10,056 nt of DNA from Candidatus Gracilibacteria bacterium CG2_30_37_12 (GCA_001873165.1 MNYO01000107.1:1-10056); one strand, 5' to 3'. Positions 1 to 7,734 are shown, numbered from the stretch's first letter. A program made the numbers and translations. Notes: generated by a model not told the origin, from the letters alone.

Positions 1-56
1 ATAGTTTTGTTTGTTGGAATTAAGGGGATTTTTAATGATTTTATTAAATTCTTATA

Positions 57-77
57 CCCCGCTGCTTGCGGCGTGGG
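57..77. repeat. REP-like GC-rich palindrome, copy 1
   Basis: A 21-nt hairpin: CCC then CGC(T) pair with (G)GCG then GGG around a loop with GCTTGC, and one T is bulged on the right arm. It has the same plan as the element at 156-176: a CCCCG start, a central GCTTGC and a GGG end, preceded by a TA-rich ATA. GC-rich hairpins in AT-rich intergenic DNA are typical of REP-type elements. No transposase is in the window, so the family is unknown. Confidence 0.45.
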
Positions 78-108
78 ATTCCACTCTTCCTACTCTAACT
101 ACTTTTTA

Positions 109-198
109 GAAATTGCCGGTCGTCAAGCGTAGTGTAGCGAGAAATTCGCGTAATACCCCGTTAGCTTGCTACGGGGATAGCGAATTTCAGGCAATTTC
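109..198. repeat. Nested inverted repeat containing REP-like palindrome copy 2
   Basis: Three sets of complementary arms nest here. The outer arms are GAAATTGCC (109-117) and GGCAATTTC (190-198). The inner arms are GAAATTCGC (141-149) and GCGAATTTC (180-188). The apical stem is CCCCGT (156-161) with ACGGGG (171-176) around a 9-nt loop containing GCTTGC. On the 5' side about 23 nt between outer and inner arms are unpaired or locally folded; on the 3' side only one base separates them. All three stems are perfect, which is unlikely by chance in AT-rich spacer DNA. It could be a REP-type mobile remnant, a structured RNA element or a transcription end point of the minus-strand operon. Confidence 0.6.
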
Positions 199-225
199 CT
201 TTATTTTAAGAATTCTAAAATTCAT

Positions 226-2145
226 CTATTTCACCACCTCGAAATCCAATCTTCGGAGTGTCTTGTCTGCCTGTGTCACTCGTACTCGAATCGGGTCGCC
301 GAGGCTGAAGGTCTTGCCTCCAGAGAGGCTTTTGAGAGTTCCGGCTCGCTCATCGAAATAGTTGGTTGCTCGCATATCGCGCATATAGACGAGCCCTTCG
401 ACTCCATTTGGGAGCTCCACATAGATTCCGTGGTCTCCGATGGACGCTATGATTCCGTCGTAAATCTTTCCGATTTTATCCTGCATATAGTCGATAATCT
501 TGATATCCCGAATCATATATTCGATATTTTCAGCTTTTCGTTCGGTGGTGGAAGTATGTTTTGCGACTTTTGGAAGAAGTGTTTTGAAGCGAGAAATCTC
601 TTTTTGGTCGAGATTTTTATGAATGTACGCCTTGATAATTCGGTGAATCTGGAGGTCAGGATACCGTCTGATTGGAGAAGTGAAATGTGAATAAAAATGG
701 AGAGCCAGTCCAAAATGTCCGAGAATCTCCTCGGAATAAATCGCCTTGGACATACTTTGGAGAATCTGTTTAGAGAGCACGAAATAATAGTCCTTGTTAT
801 GGAGCGTATCCATAATTTCACGAAGTGATCGAGGACTGAGCATCTCACGAGTCAGATTATATCCGTAGTGATCGAGGAGGAGAATGAGTTCATCGGCTTT
901 TTCCTCACTTGGTTTCTCATGAACTCGGTAGAGAAATGGGATTTTTTTCTCACTGAAAAATCTTGAAACTTCCTCGTTGGCAAGTATCATAAATTCCTCG
1001 ATGACTTTGTGAGATTCGCTTCTATCTCGCTTGGAAATATCTACCACTTTCCCTTTTTCATCGGTGATGATTTTAACTTCTTTGAGATCGAAGTCTATTT
1101 TTCCCTCTTTGGCTCGTCGCTTATCCAGAATACGCTTCAGCTCGAGTCCATTACGAATAAGTTCAATGACTTCTGTTGGGTATTTCTCGAAAACTGCCTG
1201 TTCGTCCGTTTTTTTATCCAACGCATCTATGATAATCTGAACCTCATCATACGTAAATCGTTGCTTACTTTCGATGAGTGTTTCGTCGATTCGAGAATGA
1301 AGCACTTTCCCTGTTTTATCGAGTTCCATCGTTATACTGAGTGTTGCTTTGGGAGTTCCTGGATGGAGAGAACAGAGATTGTTAGAAAGATGTTCAGGAA
1401 GCATGGGAACTACTTCATCGGGAGTGTAAATACTGGTTCCACGCTGATAGGCTTCGCGGTCGAGGATAGACCCCTCTCGAACATATTCTGCGACATCGGC
1501 GATATGTACTCCGATTTCGAAATTCCCACTTGGAAATTTTTTGATTCCTATGGCATCGTCGAGATCTTTTGCATCGGCTCCGTCGATGGTTACAATCCAT
1601 TCATTTCTGAGATCAACACGCGCAAGAGAAGAAGTGCTGGGTTGGAGTTTTTGTGCTTCTCGAAGTATTTGTTCGCTGAATTCTTTTACAATTCCATTCT
1701 CATGGAAGACAATTTTCTCTGCCATTCCTTGACTATCTTTGTGACCGAGAATAGATAAGACTTTCCCGTGAGGTTTATTTTTATCGCCAAATACTCGAAT
1801 AGTGACCATCTCATCATTTTTTGCTCAGAGAGCATCTCGATCGCTGATAAATATATCTTTTCCACCAAATCCTTCGATGACTTGTACAAAACCATACGTA
1901 CTTTTTTGGCGTTTGATATATTTCCCCACGAGGACTTTCTCGGTTCTTTTTATGAGAGTTATGACTTTCGCTTCTGTTTTTTTCCCTTCTACTCCTGGTT
2001 TGGTGACTTGTACTTTAACCGTATCACCGTCGAGAGCCCCATTACGTTCACGTTTTCCTATAAAAAATACTTCTCCCTCCAATGTTTCGACGAATCCGAA
2101 ATGCGGTTGTATTTGGGAATATATTCCAGTATAGGAAGCGCTCAT
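226..2145 (-). CDS. rnr: Ribonuclease R (RNB-family 3'-5' exoribonuclease)
   Basis: A 639-aa processive 3'-5' hydrolytic exoribonuclease of the RNase II/R family, which degrades structured RNA in the cytoplasm. Cold-shock-like OB domains occupy roughly residues 1-150. The RNB catalytic domain follows, with the motif TIDGADAKDLDDA; D188, D194, D196 and D197 match the family's Mg-binding aspartates. Further RNB signatures are SIYTPDEVVPMLPEHLSNNL and HFTSPIRRYPDLQIHR. An S1 RNA-binding domain closes the protein from about residue 555 (GKIYDGIIASIGDHGIYVELPNGVEG). The N-terminal helix-turn-helix seen in E. coli RNase R is absent and there is no long basic C-tail. Codon 107 is TGA (1825-1827), read as Gly; the standard code would split the gene. 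The start at 2145 is preceded in frame by TAA 33 nt upstream. The stop is TAG. It is the last gene of the minus-strand cluster, 30 bp after its neighbour, with a C-rich leader and no Shine-Dalgarno. Confidence 0.95.
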
Positions 2146-2175
2146 GGGATGTGGGGGGTAAAAAGATGGTGAAAA

Positions 2176-3807
2176 TTATTTCTGTATGATGAATTCTATA
2201 TTATCAGGATTACTGGAAACTTGTGTCAGCCAGAATGGGGAGAATGTGATTTTGACACTTGCAATATTATTATCATTGAGGAGGAGGGAAGTAGCCTCTT
2301 TAACAGAAGTATTTACTATGAGGTTCTTGAGTTTCTTTGTCAGATTATTGGAGACATCCTCGAAATTGTACGAAATGGTAGAATCGAGTTCGGTCGTTGC
2401 TTTCATAGAGAAAAGTGACGCAGTATTTTTTGATATAATATTTGTGATTCGTAGACTGTCATCATTGATTCCTATGAGTTTCTCGGTTCCAAACAGGAGA
2501 CTCTCATTGAGAATAGTTTTAAGATAGAAAAGAGTCGCATTTCTATCATAAATATAAGTACTGATTTTGATTTTTCCTTCCATACTCACCTCTTCGCCTT
2601 TGTCTCCAATCTTTGCTCATTTTAAGAGAGTAATATTCCCAGGTGTATAGATGATGTTTTCATTGATAGGGAGAATATCATAATTTTCTCCATTTTCTGT
2701 ATTATTCTTCTTGATAGTATTTTTCAGTGTTTCGAGAGCTTTACTTTTGAGTTTCTCTGTAAGTATCTCCTTGAAATTTGTTATTTCTTTATCGGTCAAC
2801 ACATGAATTTTTGGATCTATTCCTCCATCAAAAGCAGTCGTTGTTTTTGCATAAATTTTGTCACGATTGAACTTGAGTCCTGGAATAGTGAGAGTAGTTC
2901 CTTCTGGGATATTTCCATGTATTCCGATGATACCCCCTTTATTATCGTAGGTATCAGCCGTCAGTGTGACAGTGGATTTCCCTATAACAGTCATTCCCGA
3001 AAGAGTTTGGGTAGGAGGTACCTTTATCCAGTCGTCTGTTTTGAATATGAGACCATTTTCCGTCATAAAACGTGTTGCTGGACGAAATACCTGTTCTTGT
3101 CGGAGTTCATTATAGATATCGATCGTTCCATGAGCATTTTGTGTACTCATCTCATCGATTGCCGTTACGTTAAACGTGTATTCCATAGGAATTTCGAGAT
3201 TGATTGGTCGAACGGTGATAGTATTTTTACTATCGAGCACGCTGGCTTCTTTTTGTGTAAATAGGATATTTCTCGATATCGTTTTAACATCGAGCTCCGG
3301 ACTTATTGTGACATAGGTTTTGGATACCGCAAAATAGAATATAAATACCAGAAGTGAGAGGGAAATCGTGAGTCCTATAATGAGGAAAAAGAGGTGAGAA
3401 TCCTGTCCGCGTTTCTTATTTTTATAAACATTCGTTTTCTTTTTGAAGAGAAAAAGAAATCTGGAAAAAAGTTTATTAATCTCGTAGCGAGTGTACTCAA
3501 GAGCCGTAAAATTGTGACGAAGAATATGATTTTTTGCATATTCTTTCTCAAACTCTATATCGTTACTTTTTTGAAAAAATCGGATTCCGAGAGATTCTCA
3601 GAGTCTTTTGAGTTCAGTATTATTCGTTATAAAAGAGAACCGTTTCGTAGGGAAGCGGTGGAGGAGGAGTTTCAAATTGAGATAATTAGTGAGATGAACA
3701 TTATCCTCTACTTCCATCTGAATCTCGCCTGATTCTGTAGAAGATATCTTTTCAAATATCCGTATGAGGGAATCGTATTTATCGATCTGGAGAGTTTTTT
3801 TATTCAT
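2176..3807 (-). CDS. Single-pass membrane protein, CPR 'baseplate J-like' family
   Basis: A 543-aa protein once codons 70 (3598-3600) and 397 (2617-2619), both TGA, are read as Gly. The cytoplasmic N-terminal domain (about 1-120) contains YLNLKLLLHRF and FITNNTELKRLGESLGIRFF, which resemble the N-terminal domain of CPR proteins annotated 'baseplate J-like'. A lysine-rich stretch (122-133) precedes one transmembrane helix at about 139-161, which predicts N-in/C-out topology. The outer part has the family-like blocks GTIDIYNEL (from 227), TRFMTENGLIFKT (from 245), a VPP step and a proline/glycine-rich strand region ending in TIPGLKF. The family name comes from a phage-baseplate domain similarity; no phage genes are present here, and the likely role is an envelope component of unknown function. 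Its ATG lies inside the end of the FtsA-like gene (8-bp overlap), so the two are probably translationally coupled. The stop is TAA. The family assignment rests on recalled motif patterns. Confidence 0.75.
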
Positions 3808-5005
3808 ATCGGTAGATTATGTAGCGAAGTATGCGAGCTATGGGATCTTTTTTGAGAAGAAGCATCTCTTCTGTGGCTTTTGCAAGAGCGAGAACTTGAG
3901 TGAAGCTTCCGGTATCATGTGGGGAAATATTTTCAATATTGATTACGACCGGTTCCACATGAATACTGTTTCCTATGTTTTTTGTTTTCAAATATTCTTC
4001 TAGTTTCTTCTGGAGAAACGGAGAAAATCCTCCACCAGATATGAAGATATTTTTCAGAAACAATTGCGATGTAATATCGGTCATCGCAACAAATAATGCA
4101 TCGAAAAGAATTCCGAGAAATATATCGAATATTTCTTTGTATTCCTCATATGTTTCCTCGATATGAGTGATGTGATGCTCTATATCGAGATATCCGAGAT
4201 TGGGTGCTTTTTGCTTGAATGTTTCCTCGAGAAGTCCGAAACCAAAGTTTAGAGTATTTCCCCCGAGAATCTCTCCTTTGTTCTCAATTACGATGGTAGT
4301 TTTAGAACTCCCAAAATCAATACACGCATTGAAATCAAAGTTCTCATTTTTCTCTTCGAGAAGTTTCGGAAGCGTGACTATAGAAGGGATAAGTGAGATA
4401 ACATTTTTCGAAAGTCAACGTCCGATATTTTGAATCATACTCACATAAGAAACTGGTACGAAGATATTAATAATCCCCAGTCTGATATTTTTCCCAGTAA
4501 ACCCAATAGGATTTCCAAGTTTTTTCCCATCCACCGTGATAGAAATAAGAGAAGTGGTAACGAGTTTCATTTCCGATTCAATAATCCCCGTTCTTTCGCG
4601 AATCTTTCCTTTTACACGGTCGAGCGAAGTATGTTCTACCTTTTTGACGATATGATCGATCTCATCCATAGTAATGAGTTCCTCGGGATTTTCTCGAATA
4701 TAATTCATACGAATAATATCTGAAAATGTGAGAGTGGATCCAAGAGATATTACCATATCATTCGGTATTTCATCCAAATTTTCTCAGGCCTTACTGATAG
4801 CTTTTTTGATAGTTTCTGAAACTCCATAGAGATTAGCTATCTCCCCATCGATGATATTTTTCTTACTCTGACGCATAATCGCAGAACCGAGTATCTTAAG
4901 CTCTGCTCACTCAATCGAACAAATAAGAACCTTGATCTTTGAGGTTCCTATATCGAGTGCGATGAATTGATTGTAATCAACGATATTACTTATCTTGAAG
5001 GACAT
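3800..5005 (-). CDS. ftsA: FtsA-like actin-fold ATPase
   Basis: A 401-aa protein of the FtsA/PilM actin superfamily; FtsA anchors FtsZ filaments to the membrane during division. The phosphate-1 motif is ALDIGTSKIKVLI (residues 16-28), phosphate-2 is CIDFGSSKTTIVI (228-240), and the adenosine motif is NIFISGGGF (319-327). The middle region has the FtsA-type 1C (SHS2) pattern, with a strand then VDGKKLGNPIGFTGKNIRL, which favours FtsA. The C-terminus ends in an amphipathic, basic/aromatic segment (IARILRYIIYRYE) that could be a membrane-targeting helix. Three TGA codons are read as Gly: 33, 74 and 197. The start at 5005 has an in-frame TAG only 12 nt upstream, so it is well fixed. The stop TAA overlaps the next gene's ATG (ATGAATAA). 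No ftsZ lies in the window; the partner here is the membrane protein immediately downstream. A PilM-like role cannot be excluded. Confidence 0.8.
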
Positions 5006-5011
5006 GAGTTT

Positions 5012-5117
5012 AGTCTATAAAGTCTATAAAGTCTATAAAGTAGAAAGTTTGTAAAGTTGAATCGTATTATAAAAATCCACTATAACTTTTGACTTTATGG
5101 ACTTTTGACTTTATGAC
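5012..5117. repeat. Intergenic repeat module, copy A (9-bp units and opposing arm)
   Basis: Three exact tandem copies of AGTCTATAA (5012-5038) plus a partial AGT are followed by a spacer and then an opposing arm GACTTTATGGAC...GACTTTATGAC (5091-5117), roughly complementary to the tandem part. The module fills the whole gap between the TPR and FtsA-like genes. A homologous module sits upstream of obg (7735-7851). Read in the direction of the downstream gene, both share AAAGTC-rich units, then GGATTTTT running into TATAAT, then ACTTTACA(A/G)ACT, then TTATAGACTTT just before the ATG. Confidence 0.75.
5066..5071 (-). promoter_or_regulatory. Possible -10 box of the ftsA-like gene
   Basis: An exact TATAAT on the minus strand would start RNA near 5059, giving a leader of about 54 nt that carries the CTTTATAGA repeat units. 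No good -35 hexamer is seen 16-18 bp upstream, where AGTCAAAA-type sequence stands. The same GGATTTTT-TATAAT context recurs in front of obg, which supports its being functional. Transcription could also read through from the TPR gene. Confidence 0.4.
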
Positions 5118-5122
5118 CCTCT

Positions 5123-5671
5123 TTACATTCCCATCATCATTTTGAGTTCGTCGAGACGAGATTCTTTTCCAGCTTTTTTGAGCATAGATGCCCCTTCTTC
5201 TATGCTTCCCTCTGAGATAAGTGTAACACCAAGATCTTCCATGATGAGTTCGTCATCTGGAGCAAGATTGAGAGCTCTTTTCATAACAGCAACTCCTTTG
5301 CTCGGATTTCCAAGCATAGCATATCACCATCCGAGATTTCGAAGAATCTCTGGATTGTTAGGAAAGAGCTCATTGGCTTTTTCCAGTAAATCCACACCGA
5401 CACGAAAATGACTCTTAGAAATATGAATAAATCCCATCAAATACATACCTGTTGCAGATTCTGGATGAAGTTTCTGTGCAACTTTGAGTGCTGCTTCCGC
5501 AGCGTCAAGATTACCCTCATAGAGTCCGATGTCAGCTAATTCTTCATAGAGTCTATAATCATCAGCATGTTGTAGAAGATATCCTTGAACCTTCACTTTA
5601 GCATCAGCATAGAGCCCAGAGTATTTGAGGCGCTCGATTTCTTGGATGTGTTTTACATTTGTTTCTCGCAT
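5123..5671 (-). CDS. Tetratricopeptide repeat (TPR) protein
   Basis: A 182-aa soluble protein made almost wholly of about five TPR units, at roughly residues 8-35, 40-70, 74-104, 108-140 and 142-174. Typical TPR positions are visible: LYEELADIGLYEGNLDAAEA, NLGWGYAMLGNPSKG and ALNLAPDDELIMEDLG. TPR arrays form helical scaffolds for protein binding; no catalytic motif, signal peptide or membrane segment is seen. Codon 116 is TGA (5324-5326), read as Gly in the conserved 'NLGWGYA' helix turn. The stop is TAA. The ATG at 5671 is chosen because it opens the first helical repeat; an in-frame ATG at 5701 would add ten residues but overlaps the putative -10 box. It is the first gene of the minus-strand cluster, 117 bp ahead of the FtsA-like gene, so a part in assembling a division or envelope complex is possible but is inference. 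Confidence 0.88.
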
Positions 5672-5699
5672 AGTTTTTCAATTATTATTAATTGCACAC

Positions 5700-5727
5700 A
5701 TCATACTGATAAAACGAGTTTTTTCAA
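5700..5727 (-). promoter_or_regulatory. Promoter of the TPR gene and probably the minus-strand cluster
   Basis: On the minus strand TTGAAA (5722-5727) and TATGAT (5700-5705) are separated by 16 bp, close to the sigma-70 consensus. RNA would start near 5693, giving a leader of about 20 nt before the ATG at 5671. The leader is AT-rich and has no Shine-Dalgarno. It lies back to back with the putative ymdB promoter. Confidence 0.6.
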
Positions 5728-5777
5728 TAGAATATTTTTCTATTTTTGGGAAAATCTATATACTTATAAAAATACCC

Positions 5778-5783
5778 TATAAT
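5778..5783 (+). promoter_or_regulatory. Possible -10 box of the ymdB gene, near-leaderless
   Basis: An exact TATAAT lies 16 bp before the ATG at 5800. A start about 7 nt downstream would leave only about 10 nt of leader. No convincing -35 is seen 16-18 bp upstream, so this is tentative. No Shine-Dalgarno is present, in keeping with a very short leader. Confidence 0.4.
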
Positions 5784-5799
5784 TATTTAGAAAATTTCT

Positions 5800-6600
5800 A
5801 TGAAGATCCTTATTTTATGAGACGTATTTGGGCGAACAGGACGGAGAATGGTGACGGAGAATATCGGCGCTTTGCGCGCAAAATATGCGCCAGATTTTAT
5901 GATCGCCAATTCTGAAAATATCACTGGAGGAAAATGACCGATAGAAAAACATGTTGAGGCGATGAAAGATCTCGGTTTTGATATACTCACAGGAGGGAAT
6001 CATGTATTTTCCAATTTGAAAGACTCAGGAAATATCTTCTCTGATCCTCGTTCTATTCAGATTCGTCCAGCGAATTATTGTGAGCATCAGGATTATCCTA
6101 TTCCTGGAAAGGGTTGGAAAATAGTCGAGAAAAATGGGCAACGACTTTTGGTGATAAATTTGATGTCGTCAACTTTTATGCACGATAGTTTGGATAATCC
6201 ATTTCAATATATAGAAAAATTTCTCTCTGGGTTGACCGAAACATATGATGCAATAGTGGTTGATTTTCACCGAGAAACAACCGCAGAACTAGTAAACATG
6301 GCACATTTTCTGGATGGACAAGTTGCTGTTGTTTATGGAACACACACCCATGTACAAACCAATGACGAACGGATATTTCCAAAAGGAACAGGGATGATTA
6401 CGGACCTTGGTATGACGGGAGCACTTTGGAGCTCTATTGGACATACTTTTGAATCTCGACTTCCATCACTTCTCACAGGAACGAGGCTTTTTGGTCCGAA
6501 AGCCGAACAAGTTATCGGAGAAGGAATACTGACAGGAATATTTGTAGAGATACAGGCAGGGAAGTGTATACATATCGAAAAGATACGGATACAAGAATAA
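5800..6600 (+). CDS. ymdB: YmdB-family metallophosphoesterase (cyclic-nucleotide phosphodiesterase)
   Basis: A 266-aa member of the YmdB/TIGR00282 family. Characterised members are di-metal phosphodiesterases that hydrolyse 2',3'- or 3',5'-cyclic nucleotides and affect RNA turnover and cell-fate decisions in Bacillus. The family metal ligands are all visible: D8 (LGDVFGRTGRR), E39 and N40 (IANSENITGG), N67 and H68 (TGGNHVF), H157 (VDFHRETTAE), and H182 and H184 (GTHTHVQT), followed by DERIFPKGTGMITDLGMTG. Length is normal for the family. Codons 7 (5818-5820) and 46 (5935-5937) are TGA; codon 7 is the conserved Gly just before the ligand Asp. With the standard code only a stump from about codon 55 would be called, losing half the active site. 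An in-frame TAG 12 nt upstream fixes the start. The stop is TAA. In many Firmicutes ymdB lies near the RNase Y gene; here RNase R lies across the divergent promoter region. Confidence 0.93.
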
Positions 6601-6649
6601 AAAATTCATAGAAAAATAGAGTTTGTCAACGTAAAATCCTTTCATTTAT

Positions 6650-6678
6650 TTGTATCTTTTTTCTCGATATGCTATACT
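6650..6678 (+). promoter_or_regulatory. Extended -10 promoter for the two small plus-strand genes
   Basis: TATACT (6673-6678) carries an upstream TG one base away (TGC-TATACT), an extended -10 element. A weak -35, TTGTAT (6650-6655), sits 17 bp upstream. RNA would begin near 6685, about 40 nt before the ATG at 6726. The rest of the 6601-6725 gap is AT-rich, with no clear terminator for ymdB. Confidence 0.55.
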
Positions 6679-6725
6679 CATATCTGTCGGGGAAATCCTA
6701 AAACATATTTATTTCTATCTTTCCC

Positions 6726-7028
6726 ATGATTACAGAAAATACCGAAATCCTCAGGAGAATATCTCTTGCCTGACTTCATAGAGATGATGCTCGCGAAATT
6801 GTCCGCATCTTCGATATATTGACCGATGATAAGAAGCTCGATATTCTTGAACGATGGAATTCCATCATTGCCGATATCAAGAGACATCGGGATGAGATGG
6901 AACAGGAAAAAGAGATTTTACTCATTCAAGCTCTTAAAAATATAGAACATGATCTGGAAGAATATTGACGAACACTGGTTCATGGTGGAGTCAAGAAAGA
7001 TCTTTCAGGATTAAAATTTCAAATATAA
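6726..7028 (+). CDS. Small helical protein of unknown function
   Basis: A 100-aa protein visible only when TGA is read as Gly at codons 16 (6771-6773) and 81 (6966-6968). I do not recognise the family. The sequence is strongly helical and charged: AREIVRIFDILTDDKKLDIL, then ERWNSIIADIKRHRDEMEQE and a Glu/Lys-rich stretch with heptad-like hydrophobics (LLIQALKNIEHDLEEY), suggesting a two- or three-helix bundle or coiled coil. The tail GGVKKDLSGLKFQI is polar. There is no signal peptide, membrane helix or cysteine. Start ATG and stop TAA are clean, codon use resembles the neighbours, and an extended -10 promoter lies at the right distance, so the gene is probably real. It is 28 bp from the next gene, likely on the same transcript. 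Confidence 0.75.
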
Positions 7029-7056
7029 AAATACTATCTTTTAAACAAAAATACAT

Positions 7057-7401
7057 ATGGCAGAAAATACATGTAATATAGGAAATAATAGTCCAGTATT
7101 GAATAATCTTTTTGGAGACCAGCCATGTTTTGAGAGCTATGCCTTTCGAACTAAATGCGATGAACTTATAAATTTGTATGCACCAAAATTAGCACAATCC
7201 CCAGAAGTATTAGCGTGCTATAATAATATTTCATATATCTCTGATTCTCTTTTATCGTGTGCGGTTGAATCTCGTAAGAATCTCACGGAACTATTTATAC
7301 AGACGTGTTATGATAAACATTTAAATAACTATTCAACACAAGCTAATGCTTGTAATAATAGTCAATTATCATGTGTCAGTGATAATATGCATGGACATTA
7401 A
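7057..7401 (+). CDS. Small eight-cysteine protein of unknown function
   Basis: A 114-aa protein with eight cysteines at residues 6, 24, 34, 54, 68, 84, 99 and 106, spaced 7-20 apart, and no CxxC pair. It is rich in Asn and Ser, with few charged residues. No signal peptide or membrane helix is seen, so if the cysteines form disulfides the export route is unclear. An even cysteine number without zinc-type spacing suggests paired disulfides, or a helical Cys-rich fold like those with CX(n)C hairpins. It has no TGA codon and looks more AT-rich than the housekeeping genes, resembling the surface-protein gene at the right edge. It is followed within 25 bp by a strong terminator, which supports expression. 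Not recognised; no function proposed. Confidence 0.7.
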   Translation: MAENTCNIGNNSPVLNNLFGDQPCFESYAFRTKCDELINLYAPKLAQSPEVLACYNNISYISDSLLSCAVESRKNLTELFIQTCYDKHLNNYSTQANACNNSQLSCVSDNMHGH

Positions 7402-7423
7402 GCTAATATTATAATCTGACACA

Positions 7424-7457
7424 AAAAAATACCTCCGAAATTTCGGAGGTATTTTTT
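7424..7457. terminator. Perfect bidirectional rho-independent terminator
   Basis: A perfect 34-bp palindrome: an A-run, then TACCTCCGAAA, its exact complement and a T-run. It gives a GC-core stem with U-tract on either strand. It lies between the end of the plus-strand small gene (7401) and the end of minus-strand rpmG (7462), so it serves both convergent genes. Confidence 0.92.
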
Positions 7458-7461
7458 GATA

Positions 7462-7638
7462 TTAATGTTTTGTTTCTTTTAACTTGAAGATAACATGCTT
7501 TCGAAGTTTCTTGTCGTATTTTCGAAGTTCGAGCTTTTCTCCAGCTGCGAAGTTTCTCTTCTGTACGTTTGTGATGTAACCCATGATTCCTGATTCTGTA
7601 GAGAGACAAGACATATATGTTCGTTTTCCTTTTGCCAT
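7462..7638 (-). CDS. rpmG: Large ribosomal subunit protein bL33
   Basis: A 58-aa bL33. The N-terminus MAKGKRTYMSCLSTESG, the middle GYITNVQKRN and the C-terminal EKLELRKYDKKLRKHVIFK match the family closely. Only one cysteine is present, so this is the zinc-free (C-minus) form lacking the two CxxC pairs. CGA codons fall on conserved Arg positions (KGKR), which shows that CGA still means Arg. There is no TGA. The stop TAA is just past the shared terminator. It is a single-gene unit with its own upstream promoter. Confidence 0.95.
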   Translation of the reverse strand: MAKGKRTYMSCLSTESGIMGYITNVQKRNFAAGEKLELRKYDKKLRKHVIFKLKETKH

Positions 7639-7672
7639 AGTAGTAGGTATTTAAAGATAATTTATGCGTCGC

Positions 7673-7699
7673 ATTATATGTTTTTTTTCAAATTTACAA
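7673..7699 (-). promoter_or_regulatory. rpmG promoter
   Basis: On the minus strand an exact TATAAT (7673-7678) is preceded by TTGTAA (7694-7699) at 15 bp, or TTTGTA at 16 bp. RNA would start near 7666, about 28 nt before the ATG. The leader ends in TACCTACTACT and has no Shine-Dalgarno. Confidence 0.6.
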
Positions 7700-7712
7700 A
7701 TCTTTTTGTAAA
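7693..7712. promoter_or_regulatory. 8-bp inverted repeat over the rpmG -35 region
   Basis: TTTACAAA (7693-7700) and TTTGTAAA (7705-7712) form a perfect inverted repeat with a 4-nt gap, overlapping the putative -35 of rpmG. It could be an operator for a dimeric repressor, or chance in AT-rich DNA. It is not a convincing terminator because the stem has little GC. Confidence 0.3.
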
Positions 7713-7734
7713 AATGGTTTTTTCCATATTATAG

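Larger units (their letters stand above)
1..225. other. Non-coding stretch downstream of rnr
   Basis: No credible gene is seen here, even with TGA read as Gly. The longest ATG-started frame from about position 35 gives only about 24 residues. The stretch holds two GC-rich palindromes (described separately) and an AT-rich near-palindrome at 203-221 centred on AGAATTCT. That element lies just beyond the rnr stop and could form a weak RNA hairpin at the end of the minus-strand operon, but it has no clear U-tract, so it is not called as a terminator. Confidence 0.6.

Noticed and set aside
35..109. Possible 24-codon peptide starting near 35
   Set aside because: Too short, no promoter or ribosome signal, and it overlaps a GC-rich palindrome that explains the sequence.
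1009..1758. Long plus-strand frame of 249 codons opposite rnr
   Set aside because: It lies wholly antisense to the RNase R catalytic domain, and its low-complexity Phe/Ile/Ser-rich translation resembles no protein.
2176..3807. Prophage baseplate gene
   Set aside because: The 'baseplate J' name reflects a domain similarity; the protein has a cytoplasmic domain and a transmembrane helix, and its neighbours are housekeeping genes with no phage functions.
5012..5041. Short CRISPR-like array
   Set aside because: The units are 9 bp and directly abutting with no spacers, and no cas gene is present.
2176..5671. Apparent pseudogenes with premature stops in the minus-strand cluster
   Set aside because: Every break is a TGA in the same frame with conserved sequence on both sides; reading TGA as Gly restores intact genes, so these are not decayed or frameshifted.
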